Assembly: GCA_913064755.1 (NCBI GenBank)
Contig: CAJYBQ010000187.1
Span: 1 to 6,683 of the forward strand
Origin: an uncultured Alphaproteobacteria bacterium
GTDB taxonomy: Bacteria; Pseudomonadota; Alphaproteobacteria; Minwuiales; Minwuiaceae
Direction of reading: 5' to 3'
Length of the DNA: 6,683 nucleotides
The position numbers and the translations under genes are program-made. The notes beneath the pieces are model-generated. The model saw nothing but the letters and a program-made list of their open reading frames with translations. It did not search any database and was not told the DNA's origin. Position 1 is the first letter of the stretch; each line of letters opens with the position of its first letter. Below, piece by piece: positions 1-5,718 of the stretch.

Positions 1-115
1 CGGTGGCGGGGTGAGGGGGGGGGGGGGCAGGGGCGAGAGGTGGCGGGGTCGGGGGAGCGTGAGGCTGGAGGGCGGGGGTGGAACGGGTGCCGTATTCGGC
101 AGGACCGGGGGCGCC
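1..115. other. G-saturated, probably unreliable sequence at the left edge
   Basis: About 43 of the first 60 bases are G on the plus strand, including an unbroken run of 13 G at 15-27. The translation here is arginine/glycine-rich with no RTX character. Recognisable RTX-module sequence (a VELGAGTSAFGDEY-type strand) begins only near base 118. This looks like low-quality contig-end sequence or a poly-G artefact rather than biology, so nothing should be concluded from codons in this stretch, including the apparent GTG start at 11. Confidence 0.6.
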
Positions 116-2578
116 GCACTGCTTGTCGAGCTGGGCGCGGGAACAAGCGCCTTCGGCGACGAGTACGAGACGGGCACGGGCGTGGAGGAGGTCTGCGGCG
201 CCGGATGCAACGACAGCCGGACGGGTGGCGGGGCCGAGAACGTGCTGCAGGGTGGCGCCGGCGACGACAGCATCAACGCCGGTGGCGACGAGGACACCCT
301 GTCGGGCGGCAGTGGCGCAGACACCCTGGACGGCGGGGACGGAGCCGACTCGCTCAACGGTGGCCAGGATGATGACCGCCTGATCGCCAGCAATGACAAT
401 GACACGCTGAACGGCGGCGTCGGCACGGATGTGGCCAGCTTCGCGGCGCTGGTACTGGCGCTGGACCTGGACCTGGCCGTCGGCTTTGCGAATTCCGGTG
501 AACTGGAGTTCACGATCAGCAATATCGAGAACGTGGAGGGCTCGACGTTCGACGACACCATCGGCGGTGACAGTGGCGACAACCTGATTGTCGGTGACCT
601 GGGCGATGACCTGCTGGCGGGCAACAATGGTTCCGACACCCTGCAGGGCGGCGATGGCGACGATACCCTGCTCGGCGATGACGAGGCGGATAGCCTGGTC
701 GGCGGCGATGGCATCGATACCGCGGACTTCACCAATGATACCGATCTGGATGGCATCACCATCGATCTAGGCCTGGGGACGGCAATCACGAACTCCGGGA
801 CGGATTCGCTGGTGAGCATCGAGAACGTTCTGGCCAACGACGGCAACGACACCATCGAGGGCGATTCCGCCGACAATATCCTGGACGGGGCGGACGGCGA
901 CGACCTGATCAACGGACTTGCGGGTGACGACCAGCTCATCGGCGGTGGCGGCACTGACAGCCTCTTCGGCGGCCCCGGCGGCGACCCGTTGTCCGGCGGC
1001 GACGGCAATGACAGTCTGACCGGCGATGACGGCGGTCCGGTGACGATCGATTTCTCCGGCGGCGCATTCACCTATGCGACCGGCGCGAACGTATTCTTCG
1101 ACAATGGCTCCCTGCTGGTGCATGTCGCCGATGTGGCCAGCACCGTGGTTTCGGGTCTGACGCTGACCGTTGCGGATGATGGCGACCTCTCGGTCCTGAA
1201 TGCTGGTGAACTGATCAGTTTCAGTTTCACCGACGAGAATGGCGTCCTCGTGTCCGTCACCGATGCGGTGATCGGTCAATCGGCCTTCGCGGCGAACCCC
1301 GACGAGGGCGTTCTGACGGCAACGGGTATCGCCAGCGGCGGGCGCGCCGACGGCACCGAGATCGCGCTGCTGATCGCTCTCGACCAGCCGTTCGGATCAG
1401 GCGGCTTGACCGCGGGCAATGAGTTCGTTGCCAACGACGCCGATGCCGACAGCGGCTTTGGCACGCCGACCAGTGTCGAACTGACCGCACTGAATGCCAG
1501 CGACAGCCTGTTCGGCGGCGATGGCGACGACACGCTCAAGGGCGGCGCAGGCGCCGACTCGCTGGTCGGTGGCGAGACCGCCGAGACCGGTGGCGATGTG
1601 GTCAGCTACGAGGATGATCAGGCAGGTGTTGCCGTCGATCTGACCAACACGACGGCGACCGACGGTTTCGGCAATACCGACTCGGTCGAATTCTTCGAGA
1701 ACATCATCGGCAGCGGCTTCAATGACACCCTGACAGGCGACGCCGAGGCCAACCTGATCGAGGGCGGTGCCGGCAATGACACCCTCAGCGGTGCCGCCGG
1801 TGACGACACGCTGGATGGTGGCGCGGGCAGCGACAGCATGGTCGGCGGTGATGGTGAGGACACCTTCATCATCTCCGACGACAACGACACGGTTGACGGA
1901 AATGGCGGTTTCGACGCCGTCAGCTTCGCCAATGTCTCGTCCGGAGTGACGCTGGACCTGAATACGGCGACAGCCACGTCAGGCGCGAACACCATGTTGA
2001 TCCAGAGCGTGGCGGACGTCATTGGCAGCGACTTCGATGATATCATCGCCGCGGACAATCAGGACAACCAGATCGAAGGTGGCGCGGGAGCCGACCAGCT
2101 CAATGGACGTGAAGGCGCGGACTCGCTCGATGGCGGCATTGGTGACGACACCCTGGAAGGCGGCACCGGCAACGACGTGCTCACGGGCGGCATCGGGGCA
2201 GACAGCATCACGACAGGTGCCGGGAATGACGAACTGCTGGTGAACAGCACGGCGGACCTGACGAGTATCGGCAGCAACATAACCGTCACCGCTTCGGGTC
2301 TTGCCGTGGACATCATCGCCGACTTCACGTCCGACGCAGACGTGTTCAGTTTCGATGGCTTCGGCTTCGGCTCGGCGAACCAGACGCTTGTCGAGATCGT
2401 CGCCGACTACGACGGGACCAATTCGGGTCAGGCTTCCGGCGACCACTTCATCTTTGACGGCACGCACCTGATCTATGACGAGGACGTGACCAGTTCGGGC
2501 TATTCGGTTGTCGCGCGGGTCGAGGGCGACAGCGTTGGCCAGGGCGACCTGTTGTTCGGTATCGGCGGGCCTGCGTAG
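2..2578 (+). CDS. RTX-type calcium-binding repeat protein, 5' partial
   Basis: Large acidic protein with glycine/aspartate nonapeptide repeats of the hemolysin-type (RTX) family, which bind Ca2+ as beta-rolls after export, usually by a type I (ABC/MFP/TolC) secretion system. No signal peptide is seen. The frame is open from base 2 with no credible start, so the 5' end is missing. Numbering residues from the GTG at 11, repeat blocks lie at about 72-137, 181-234, 276-342, 497-522, 567-625 and 671-742. They are separated by linkers of the type I/VENV-x-GS-x-F-DDT (172-175, 270-273, 562-568) followed by D-x-A/V-x-F/Y...VDL strands, the usual modular pattern. Residues 343-496 are a non-RTX insert, and 744-855 form a repeat-poor C-terminal domain where the type I secretion signal would lie. 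Function beyond Ca2+ binding and secretion is unknown; it could be an adhesin, S-layer or matrix protein. No enzymatic domain is visible in this part. The stop overlaps the next gene. Confidence 0.88.
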   Translation, partial: GGGVRGGGGRGERWRGRGSVRLEGGGGTGAVFGRTGGAALLVELGAGTSAFGDEYETGTGVEEVCGAGCNDSRTGGGAENVLQGGAGDDSINAGGDEDTLSGGSGADTLDGGDGADSLNGGQDDDRLIASNDNDTLNGGVGTDVASFAALVLALDLDLAVGFANSGELEFTISNIENVEGSTFDDTIGGDSGDNLIVGDLGDDLLAGNNGSDTLQGGDGDDTLLGDDEADSLVGGDGIDTADFTNDTDLDGITIDLGLGTAITNSGTDSLVSIENVLANDGNDTIEGDSADNILDGADGDDLINGLAGDDQLIGGGGTDSLFGGPGGDPLSGGDGNDSLTGDDGGPVTIDFSGGAFTYATGANVFFDNGSLLVHVADVASTVVSGLTLTVADDGDLSVLNAGELISFSFTDENGVLVSVTDAVIGQSAFAANPDEGVLTATGIASGGRADGTEIALLIALDQPFGSGGLTAGNEFVANDADADSGFGTPTSVELTALNASDSLFGGDGDDTLKGGAGADSLVGGETAETGGDVVSYEDDQAGVAVDLTNTTATDGFGNTDSVEFFENIIGSGFNDTLTGDAEANLIEGGAGNDTLSGAAGDDTLDGGAGSDSMVGGDGEDTFIISDDNDTVDGNGGFDAVSFANVSSGVTLDLNTATATSGANTMLIQSVADVIGSDFDDIIAADNQDNQIEGGAGADQLNGREGADSLDGGIGDDTLEGGTGNDVLTGGIGADSITTGAGNDELLVNSTADLTSIGSNITVTASGLAVDIIADFTSDADVFSFDGFGFGSANQTLVEIVADYDGTNSGQASGDHFIFDGTHLIYDEDVTSSGYSVVARVEGDSVGQGDLLFGIGGPA
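223..2245 (+). repeat. RTX nonapeptide repeat arrays (GGxGxDxLx-type) at the coding level
   Basis: The plus-strand reading frame contains many in-frame copies of a 27-base unit encoding G-G-x-G-x-D-x-L/I-x, in six clusters. The non-RTX insert (about 1037-1498) interrupts the series. Copies are similar but not identical at the DNA level, with GGCGGC and GACGAC/GATGAC as the recurrent words. Some copies are degenerate, for example the GGPGGDPL copy around 968-991 where calcium-binding positions are lost. Such arrays are prone to recombination and assembly collapse, so the copy number seen here may not be exact. Confidence 0.85.
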
Positions 2579-3225
2579 TGCAAGACAGCAGCTCCAGCAG
2601 TTCCTGCCCACGACTGGTACTGGATCATCTGGCGATTACCGCGCGCACGCTTGCTGAAGGCGTCGCGCATGTGCGCGACATGCTCGGCATCGACATGCCA
2701 CCGGGCGGCACGCACCCGCGCATGGGCACCCACAACCGGCTGCTGGGCCTTGGTCCTTCGGACTTTCTGGAAGTGATCGCGGTTGATCCTGCCGCGCGGA
2801 CCCCGCGGGTCGGGCGCTGGTACGGGCTGGACGGCTTCGACGAGAGCCCGCGCATCGGTACCTGGATCCTGGGAACACCCGACATCGCGCGCAGTCTCGC
2901 CCACGCACACGCCGACAGCGGCCCGGCCGTCCAGGCCATCCGGGGCGATCTTGAATGGGTGATCTCCGTGCCAGCCGACGGGTCGATGCCCATGCAGGGG
3001 GCTTCCCCGACCTTGATCCAGTGGCCCGTCGGCCCCCTGCCCGCCACGGGCATGGAAAGGCTTGGCTGCACGCTGGCAGACCTGACCGTCAGCCACCCGC
3101 TGGCGGAGGAAATCGCCGAGCGCCTGTCGGGACAGTTCGACGATCCCCGCGTGCGGTTTGTGCGGGGACCGGTTGGCTTCGAAGCGACCTTCGAGACGCC
3201 GTCCGGCCAGCGCGTGCTGCGATAG
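2578..3225 (+). CDS. Glyoxalase-like domain protein (Glyoxalase_3 type, VOC superfamily)
   Basis: A 215-residue soluble protein matching the Glyoxalase_3-type branch of the vicinal oxygen chelate fold. Visible landmarks are LDHL at 15-18 (His17 is the usual first metal-ligand position), a GGTHPRMGTHNRLLGLG stretch at 43-59, and FLEVIAVDP at 63-71 with a Glu at the expected metal-ligand position. PTLIQWP at 144-150 opens the second half. Family members are mostly uncharacterised metal-dependent enzymes or binding proteins, so the substrate is unknown. The start is GTG at 2578, which shares its G with the TAG stop of the RTX gene. The next ATG (2680) would delete the LDHL strand, and no other ATG, GTG or TTG lies between, so the GTG is the only sensible choice. 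No strong Shine-Dalgarno is seen, so translation probably depends on coupling to the upstream gene. The length fits the family. A functional link to the RTX protein is not evident. Confidence 0.82.
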   Translation: MQDSSSSSSCPRLVLDHLAITARTLAEGVAHVRDMLGIDMPPGGTHPRMGTHNRLLGLGPSDFLEVIAVDPAARTPRVGRWYGLDGFDESPRIGTWILGTPDIARSLAHAHADSGPAVQAIRGDLEWVISVPADGSMPMQGASPTLIQWPVGPLPATGMERLGCTLADLTVSHPLAEEIAERLSGQFDDPRVRFVRGPVGFEATFETPSGQRVLR

Positions 3226-3237
3226 CTGGCTGAACGG

Positions 3238-3268
3238 AAAAGGGCCGCCCGGATCATCCGGACGGCCC
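3238..3268 (-). terminator. Rho-independent terminator of the flavin oxidoreductase gene
   Basis: Stem arms 3242-3252 and 3258-3268 enclose a five-base loop. In the minus-strand transcript all 11 positions pair, one as G-U (3248/3262), and four U residues follow (3241-3238). In the plus-strand transcript the same position is a C-A mismatch and the downstream tract is CTTCCCC, so termination should be better for the minus-strand gene, whose stop is 30 bases away. The hairpin lies between two convergent genes and may also weakly serve the glyoxalase gene. Confidence 0.75.
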
Positions 3269-3298
3269 CTTCCCCGCAATTGACAAGGGTATCGCGTG

Positions 3299-4276
3299 TC
3301 AGGCGGCGATCATGTTCGCCAGGCGGGCGCGGATCAACTGATCGGCCTCGACCATGATCCGGTCGACCAGTTCCTTGCAGGTCGGCACATCGTGGATCAG
3401 GCCTGCGACCATGCCACAGCTCCATGCACCGATGTCCATGTCACCGTCCATCATCACCTTCGGATAGACGCCGGCGACCAGTTCGCGGATGTCGTCGATG
3501 GCGATGTCGGCACCCTTCTCCCGCTCGATTTCCAGGATCCGCTCCACCGCCGGGTTGGTCAGCACCCGCTCGGTATTGCGCAACCCGCGCATGACCAGGC
3601 GCGTGTCCAGTTCGGACGCGGCAACGATGGCCTGCTTCACGTTCTCGTGCACCGGGGCCTCCTTCGTCGCGATGAAGCGGGTCCCCATGTTCATGCCTTC
3701 CGCGCCCATGGCCAGCGCGGCCACCAGACTGCGTGCATCGGCCATGCCGCCGGAGGCCACGAAGGGAATGGTCAGTTCCTCTGCCGCGCGGGGCAGCAGG
3801 ATCATGTTGGGGATGTCGTCCTCCCCCGGATGACCACCGCATTCGAAGCCGTCGACGCTGACCGCATCACAGCCGATCTTCTCGGCCTTCAGGCTGTGGC
3901 GTACCGACGTGCACTTGTGGATCACCTTGATCCCGGCTTCCTTCATGGCGGGCATGTAGGCTTCGGGCGACCGGCCGGCGGTCTCCACGATCTTCACGCC
4001 GCCCTCGATGATGGCGCGGATGTACTCGGGGTACGGCGGCGCCTCGAAGGTCGGCAGGAACGTCAGGTTGACGCAGATCGGCTTGTCCGTCATCTCGCGG
4101 CACTTGGCGATCTCGGCAGCAAGCTTTTCCGGCGTGCCCTGGGTCAGGCCGGTGATGGTGCCGAGGCCGCCCGCGTTGGAGACAGCCGCGGCCAGCTCCG
4201 CGAAGCCGACATAATGCATGCCGCCCTGGATGATCGGATGTTCGATCCCGAACAGTTCCGTGATGCGTGTCTTCAT
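3299..4276 (-). CDS. Nitronate monooxygenase / NAD(P)H-dependent flavin oxidoreductase (2-nitropropane dioxygenase family)
   Basis: A 325-residue TIM-barrel FMN enzyme of the nitropropane dioxygenase-like family (COG2070 type). Characterised members oxidise alkyl nitronates (e.g. propionate-3-nitronate) or reduce quinones with NADH. Residues 13-20 (HPIIQGGM) form the first barrel strand, a family landmark. GFECGGH at 143-149 holds His149, matching the position of the catalytic histidine of class I enzymes. SGGMAD at 175-180 and GAEGMNMGTRF at 191-201 are the FMN phosphate-binding loops. The C-terminus carries the WSCGMVAGLIHD stretch (285-296) common in one subgroup. The chosen ATG (4276) starts MKTRITELFG and follows a GGAGG on the minus strand (4287-4291) with a 10-base spacing. 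The frame stays open to 4429, but that extension is Arg/Cys-rich and unlike the family. It is monocistronic here, with its own terminator. The exact substrate cannot be told from sequence; nitronate or quinone activity are both possible. Confidence 0.88.
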   Translation of the reverse strand: MKTRITELFGIEHPIIQGGMHYVGFAELAAAVSNAGGLGTITGLTQGTPEKLAAEIAKCREMTDKPICVNLTFLPTFEAPPYPEYIRAIIEGGVKIVETAGRSPEAYMPAMKEAGIKVIHKCTSVRHSLKAEKIGCDAVSVDGFECGGHPGEDDIPNMILLPRAAEELTIPFVASGGMADARSLVAALAMGAEGMNMGTRFIATKEAPVHENVKQAIVAASELDTRLVMRGLRNTERVLTNPAVERILEIEREKGADIAIDDIRELVAGVYPKVMMDGDMDIGAWSCGMVAGLIHDVPTCKELVDRIMVEADQLIRARLANMIAA

Positions 4277-4318
4277 TGTGCTGCAGCCTCCCCGGCCAAT
4301 TTTCCGTTCCTGACGAAA

Positions 4319-4360
4319 GACCGACCGCCAGCGCGCCTTCCAGCGCCTGACCGGTCGGTC
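4319..4360. promoter_or_regulatory. Inverted repeat GACCGACCG...CGGTCGGTC, possible operator or leader hairpin
   Basis: Perfect nine-base arms at 4319-4327 and 4352-4360 are separated by 24 bases. The right arm overlaps a perfect palindrome GACCGGTC (4349-4356). The GACCG/CGGTC half-site style resembles operators of many TetR-family repressors. It lies 43-84 bases upstream of the flavin oxidoreductase ATG, just downstream of the proposed transcript start, where a repressor could block elongation. The long spacer is atypical for a single TetR site, so two half-sites or an RNA hairpin are alternatives. No regulator gene is adjacent in the window. Confidence 0.3.
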
Positions 4361-4372
4361 CGGATACCTCGC

Positions 4373-4400
4373 AACATAACCCGCACACGGCCCGCGGCAA
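4373..4400 (-). promoter_or_regulatory. Candidate sigma-70-type promoter for the flavin oxidoreductase gene
   Basis: Read on the minus strand, a TTGCCG hexamer (4400-4395, four of six matches to TTGACA) is followed after 16 bases by TATGTT (4378-4373, four of six to TATAAT). This would place the transcript start near 4366 and give a leader of about 90 bases holding the inverted repeat at 4319-4360. The match is moderate and such pairs occur by chance, but no better pair was seen between the gene and 4440. Confidence 0.3.
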
Positions 4401-4473
4401 GCACAACCGCCGACGGAACAATGCCGCACACAAGCAGGTGAAGACCGGCACTTCCCGCGTGTCAGCGCCGGAG

Positions 4474-4520
4474 CGACCCGCTACCCTGTCGATCGGGTCG
4501 GGCAACGCATCCGCCCGACC
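4474..4520 (+). other. Two overlapping, mutually exclusive stem-loops in a gap between genes
   Basis: Hairpin A pairs CGACCCG (4474-4480) with CGGGTCG (4494-4500). Hairpin B pairs GGTCGGGC (4496-4503) with GCCCGACC (4513-4520) around a nine-base loop. They share 4496-4500, so only one can form at a time, an arrangement seen in attenuators. No U-tract follows hairpin B, and no leader peptide is evident. The rest of 4277-4802 shows no recognisable gene apart from a doubtful 68-codon ORF. Confidence 0.25.
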
Positions 4521-4558
4521 TTGGCCATGTCCCGCAGCAGAACCCGGAGCGCCCCGCA

Positions 4559-4765
4559 ATGCCTCGCCAGGTGAAGAGCATCGACGCGCTGCGCCACCCC
4601 GCAGGCTCGCAACCGCGCCCGGTCACACCGGCGGACGGCGAAGACGGCATGCTCGACTGGCAGCGGGTCGCCGCACTGGCCTGGCGGCCAGCATGGTCGA
4701 TCCGCAGCAGACGCGGCAGCCTGGCACCGTTCCTGGAGATGCTGCGCAGCTGGCGCCGGGGCTGA
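4559..4765 (+). CDS. Doubtful small ORF, hypothetical protein (68 aa)
   Basis: An ATG-started frame of 68 codons ends in TGA, with a GGAG 9 bases before the ATG. The product is basic and rich in Arg, Trp and Ala (DWQRVAALAWRPAW around 33-46), with no recognised domain, signal peptide or clear membrane segment. It is the only frame in the 4277-4802 gap that both starts behind a purine-rich element and ends before the neighbouring gene. In GC-rich DNA such frames arise often by chance, so this is listed mainly to describe the gap. Confidence 0.18.
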   Translation: MPRQVKSIDALRHPAGSQPRPVTPADGEDGMLDWQRVAALAWRPAWSIRSRRGSLAPFLEMLRSWRRG

Positions 4766-4768
4766 ACG

Positions 4769-4792
4769 CCGGACCGGATGCTCCCGGCCCGG
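4769..4792 (-). terminator. Hairpin just after the DksA-like gene, probable 3'-end structure
   Basis: Nine-base arms 4769-4777 and 4784-4792 enclose a six-base loop (4778-4783). In the minus-strand transcript all nine positions pair, with one G-U (4773/4788). In a plus-strand transcript that pair becomes A-C, so the structure favours the minus strand. It lies 10 bases beyond the stop codon of the DksA-like gene. There is no U-tract, so it may be an L-shaped terminator or an mRNA-stabilising 3' hairpin rather than a classical terminator. Confidence 0.4.
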
Positions 4793-4802
4793 ATGGCAGG
4801 CT

Positions 4803-5126
4803 CTATTCGTGCCTGGCGCAGTCGGCGCAGAATGGCGTCTGGGGCACCAGTTTCAGCCGCTCGGGCCTGATCTTGTCGCCACAGGTGACGCAAATGCCGT
4901 AGACGCCGTCATCGAACCGTTTCAGCGCGGCGTCGATGGCCTCGATCTCCTTCTGGCCGGCCAGCCCCAGGCTCTCCATCGGTTCGTCATCCTCCCGCTC
5001 GACCGACCGTTCCTCGGCGTCCGGGTCCGACGGCTCGTTCAACTGTTCCTCGAACCGCTCCAGCCGTTCCATCAACGCGCTGCGGCGCGCGACCAGCCGC
5101 TGCCGGATCTCTTCATGCTCAGACAT
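4803..5126 (-). CDS. TraR/DksA-type C4 zinc-finger protein (short DksA-like)
   Basis: A 107-residue protein of the TraR/DksA family, whose members bind in the RNA polymerase secondary channel and modulate initiation, often with ppGpp. It is shorter than E. coli DksA (151 aa). Residues 1-30 and 49-72 form the two arms of the coiled coil; the tip is an acidic turn at 30-48. The zinc finger is C79-x2-C82 and C100-x2-C103, with the usual YGIC and CADC contexts. At the tip, the D-x-x-D-x-A motif of active DksA proteins appears as D36-A-E-E39-R-S41, with Glu and Ser replacing the Asp and Ala known to matter in E. coli DksA. The ATG at 5126 follows AAAGGA (minus strand, 5138-5133) with a 6-base spacing. 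It is the second gene of a minus-strand pair, 39 bases after the DUF465 gene, so probably cotranscribed. It may be an accessory DksA paralogue rather than the housekeeping one. Confidence 0.9.
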   Translation of the reverse strand: MSEHEEIRQRLVARRSALMERLERFEEQLNEPSDPDAEERSVEREDDEPMESLGLAGQKEIEAIDAALKRFDDGVYGICVTCGDKIRPERLKLVPQTPFCADCARHE

Positions 5127-5165
5127 CTGGTTTCCTTTCGGGAGAAATCGAAGAAGCGGACGGGT

Positions 5166-5399
5166 TCAGCCCAGCATCCTGGCGATCTGGTCCTTCAGAT
5201 GCAGCCGTTCCTTGCGCATCCGTTCCTCGTTGAACTGATCCGTCGGTTCGATGTTGGTCTCGGCCCGGTGAATGTCACGGTTCACGGTGTGATACTTCTC
5301 GGCCAGGTTCCGGAAATGCGCGTCCGTTTCGTTCAACTCGTGCATCTTCTGAACCTTGTCGGGGAATTCCTCGGCCAGTTCGTGCGGTGTATGGGACAT
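5166..5399 (-). CDS. DUF465 (YdcH-like) small coiled-coil protein
   Basis: A 77-residue protein of the DUF465/YdcH family, small helical proteins widespread in proteobacteria and without a settled biochemical role. Family landmarks are HELAEEFPDK at 6-15, the H/F pair in DAHFRNLAEKYH (26-37), an Arg-x-Glu turn at 45-47, and RLHLKDQIARML at 65-76. The composition is charged, with no Cys and no signal peptide, consistent with a cytosolic helical hairpin. The ATG at 5399 is preceded on the minus strand by GAGGAGA (5410-5404) at good spacing, the strongest Shine-Dalgarno in the window. It is the first gene of a pair with the DksA-like gene, and an FNR/FixK-type box lies about 85 bases upstream of its start codon. 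Confidence 0.92.
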   Translation of the reverse strand: MSHTPHELAEEFPDKVQKMHELNETDAHFRNLAEKYHTVNRDIHRAETNIEPTDQFNEERMRKERLHLKDQIARMLG

Positions 5400-5446
5400 G
5401 GTGTCTCCTCAGGTTGTCCGGCGCGGGTGCAGACGAAACACCCGAA

Positions 5447-5466
5447 CACCAGCCTATGCACTGGTG
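5447..5466. other. Small inverted repeat CACCAG-N8-CTGGTG in the DUF465 promoter region
   Basis: Perfect six-base arms at 5447-5452 and 5461-5466 flank the -10-like element of the proposed FNR-dependent promoter. It could be a second regulator site or coincidence; a 6-6 repeat is not rare in DNA of this composition. Confidence 0.2.
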
Positions 5467-5477
5467 CCGGGTCAGCC

Positions 5478-5491
5478 TTGATCTGGGTCAA
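5478..5491 (-). promoter_or_regulatory. FNR/FixK/Anr-type activator box (TTGATCTGGGTCAA)
   Basis: The 14-base sequence matches the CRP/FNR-subfamily consensus TTGAT-N4-ATCAA at nine of ten defined positions; the second half is GTCAA, a common variant in FixK/FnrL/DNR-type sites. Its centre is 84-85 bases upstream of the DUF465 ATG. A weak -10-like CATAGG (minus strand, 5458-5453) would put the transcript start near 5446-5443, so the box centre falls about 39-42 bases upstream, the class II activation position. No plus-strand gene starts within 400 bases, so the minus-strand operon is the likely target. Confidence 0.6.
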
Positions 5492-5601
5492 GCGGCTCAG
5501 CGGGATCGGTGCATCATCGCACGCGAATATCCTGCACGGGGCCGGAGCTTCCTGTATGATGATCGTCAGGCGGGTGGCCCGGTCTGAATTCCAGCAGCCC
5601 G

Positions 5602-5630
5602 GACAACCCGACCCGCCAGGGTCGGTTGTC
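5602..5630. other. Stem-loop in the 5400-5925 gene-free region
   Basis: GACAACC (5602-5608) pairs with GGTTGTC (5624-5630), and GACCC (5610-5614) with GGGTC (5619-5623), leaving one bulged C (5609) and a four-base loop. This gives 12 base pairs in total. There is no U-tract on either side, so it is not an ordinary terminator. It could be part of a structured RNA or a protein-binding site. No convincing coding region covers it. Confidence 0.35.
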
Positions 5631-5680
5631 ACGCGCCCCTACTGCAATGTGTCCCAACTCTCGCGGAACCGCTCGGCTGC

Positions 5681-5718
5681 ATGGGCCGCAGCCGCCAGGT
5701 CACCTGGCGCGGCCCCAT
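5681..5718. other. Long bulged stem-loop in the gene-free region
   Basis: GCCAGG (5694-5699 region) pairs with CCTGGC (5703-5708) around a three-base loop. Beyond a four-base bulge, GGGCCGC (5683-5689) pairs with GCGGCCC (5709-5715), and the flanking AT/AT bases can extend it with one bulge. The core CGCCAGGT-C-ACCTGGCG is a near-perfect palindrome. The element lies 63 bases from the first stem-loop and about 210 bases before the small lysine-rich gene. There is no U-tract. It is a candidate operator, small-RNA element or 5' leader structure; I cannot decide which. Confidence 0.35.

Noticed and set aside
15..27. Poly-G run as a G-quadruplex or phase-variable tract
   Set aside because: The surrounding excess of G and the damaged RTX module point to sequencing error, so a biological reading is unsafe.
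223..2245. The regular repeats as a possible CRISPR array or satellite DNA
   Set aside because: The repeats are in frame, encode the RTX nonapeptide, vary at the DNA level and have no unique spacers.
3280..3285. A perfect TTGACA -35-like hexamer on the plus strand
   Set aside because: It lies between convergent genes, has no -10 element at 16-18 bases, and no plus-strand gene follows.
3296..4441. A 381-codon plus-strand frame, His/Asp-rich, opposite the flavin oxidoreductase gene
   Set aside because: It is the antisense shadow of a well-supported gene; its translation has no family features, and the minus-strand product matches the family end to end.
4462..4893. A 143-codon minus-strand frame
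   Set aside because: It overlaps the zinc-finger end of the DksA-like gene in another frame and encodes an Arg/Gly/Ser-rich product without landmarks.
4438..4902. A 154-codon plus-strand frame in the gap
   Set aside because: It overlaps the 3' end of the DksA-like gene, has no ribosome binding site or recognisable domain, and its Pro/Arg/Ala-rich translation is typical of chance frames in GC-rich DNA.
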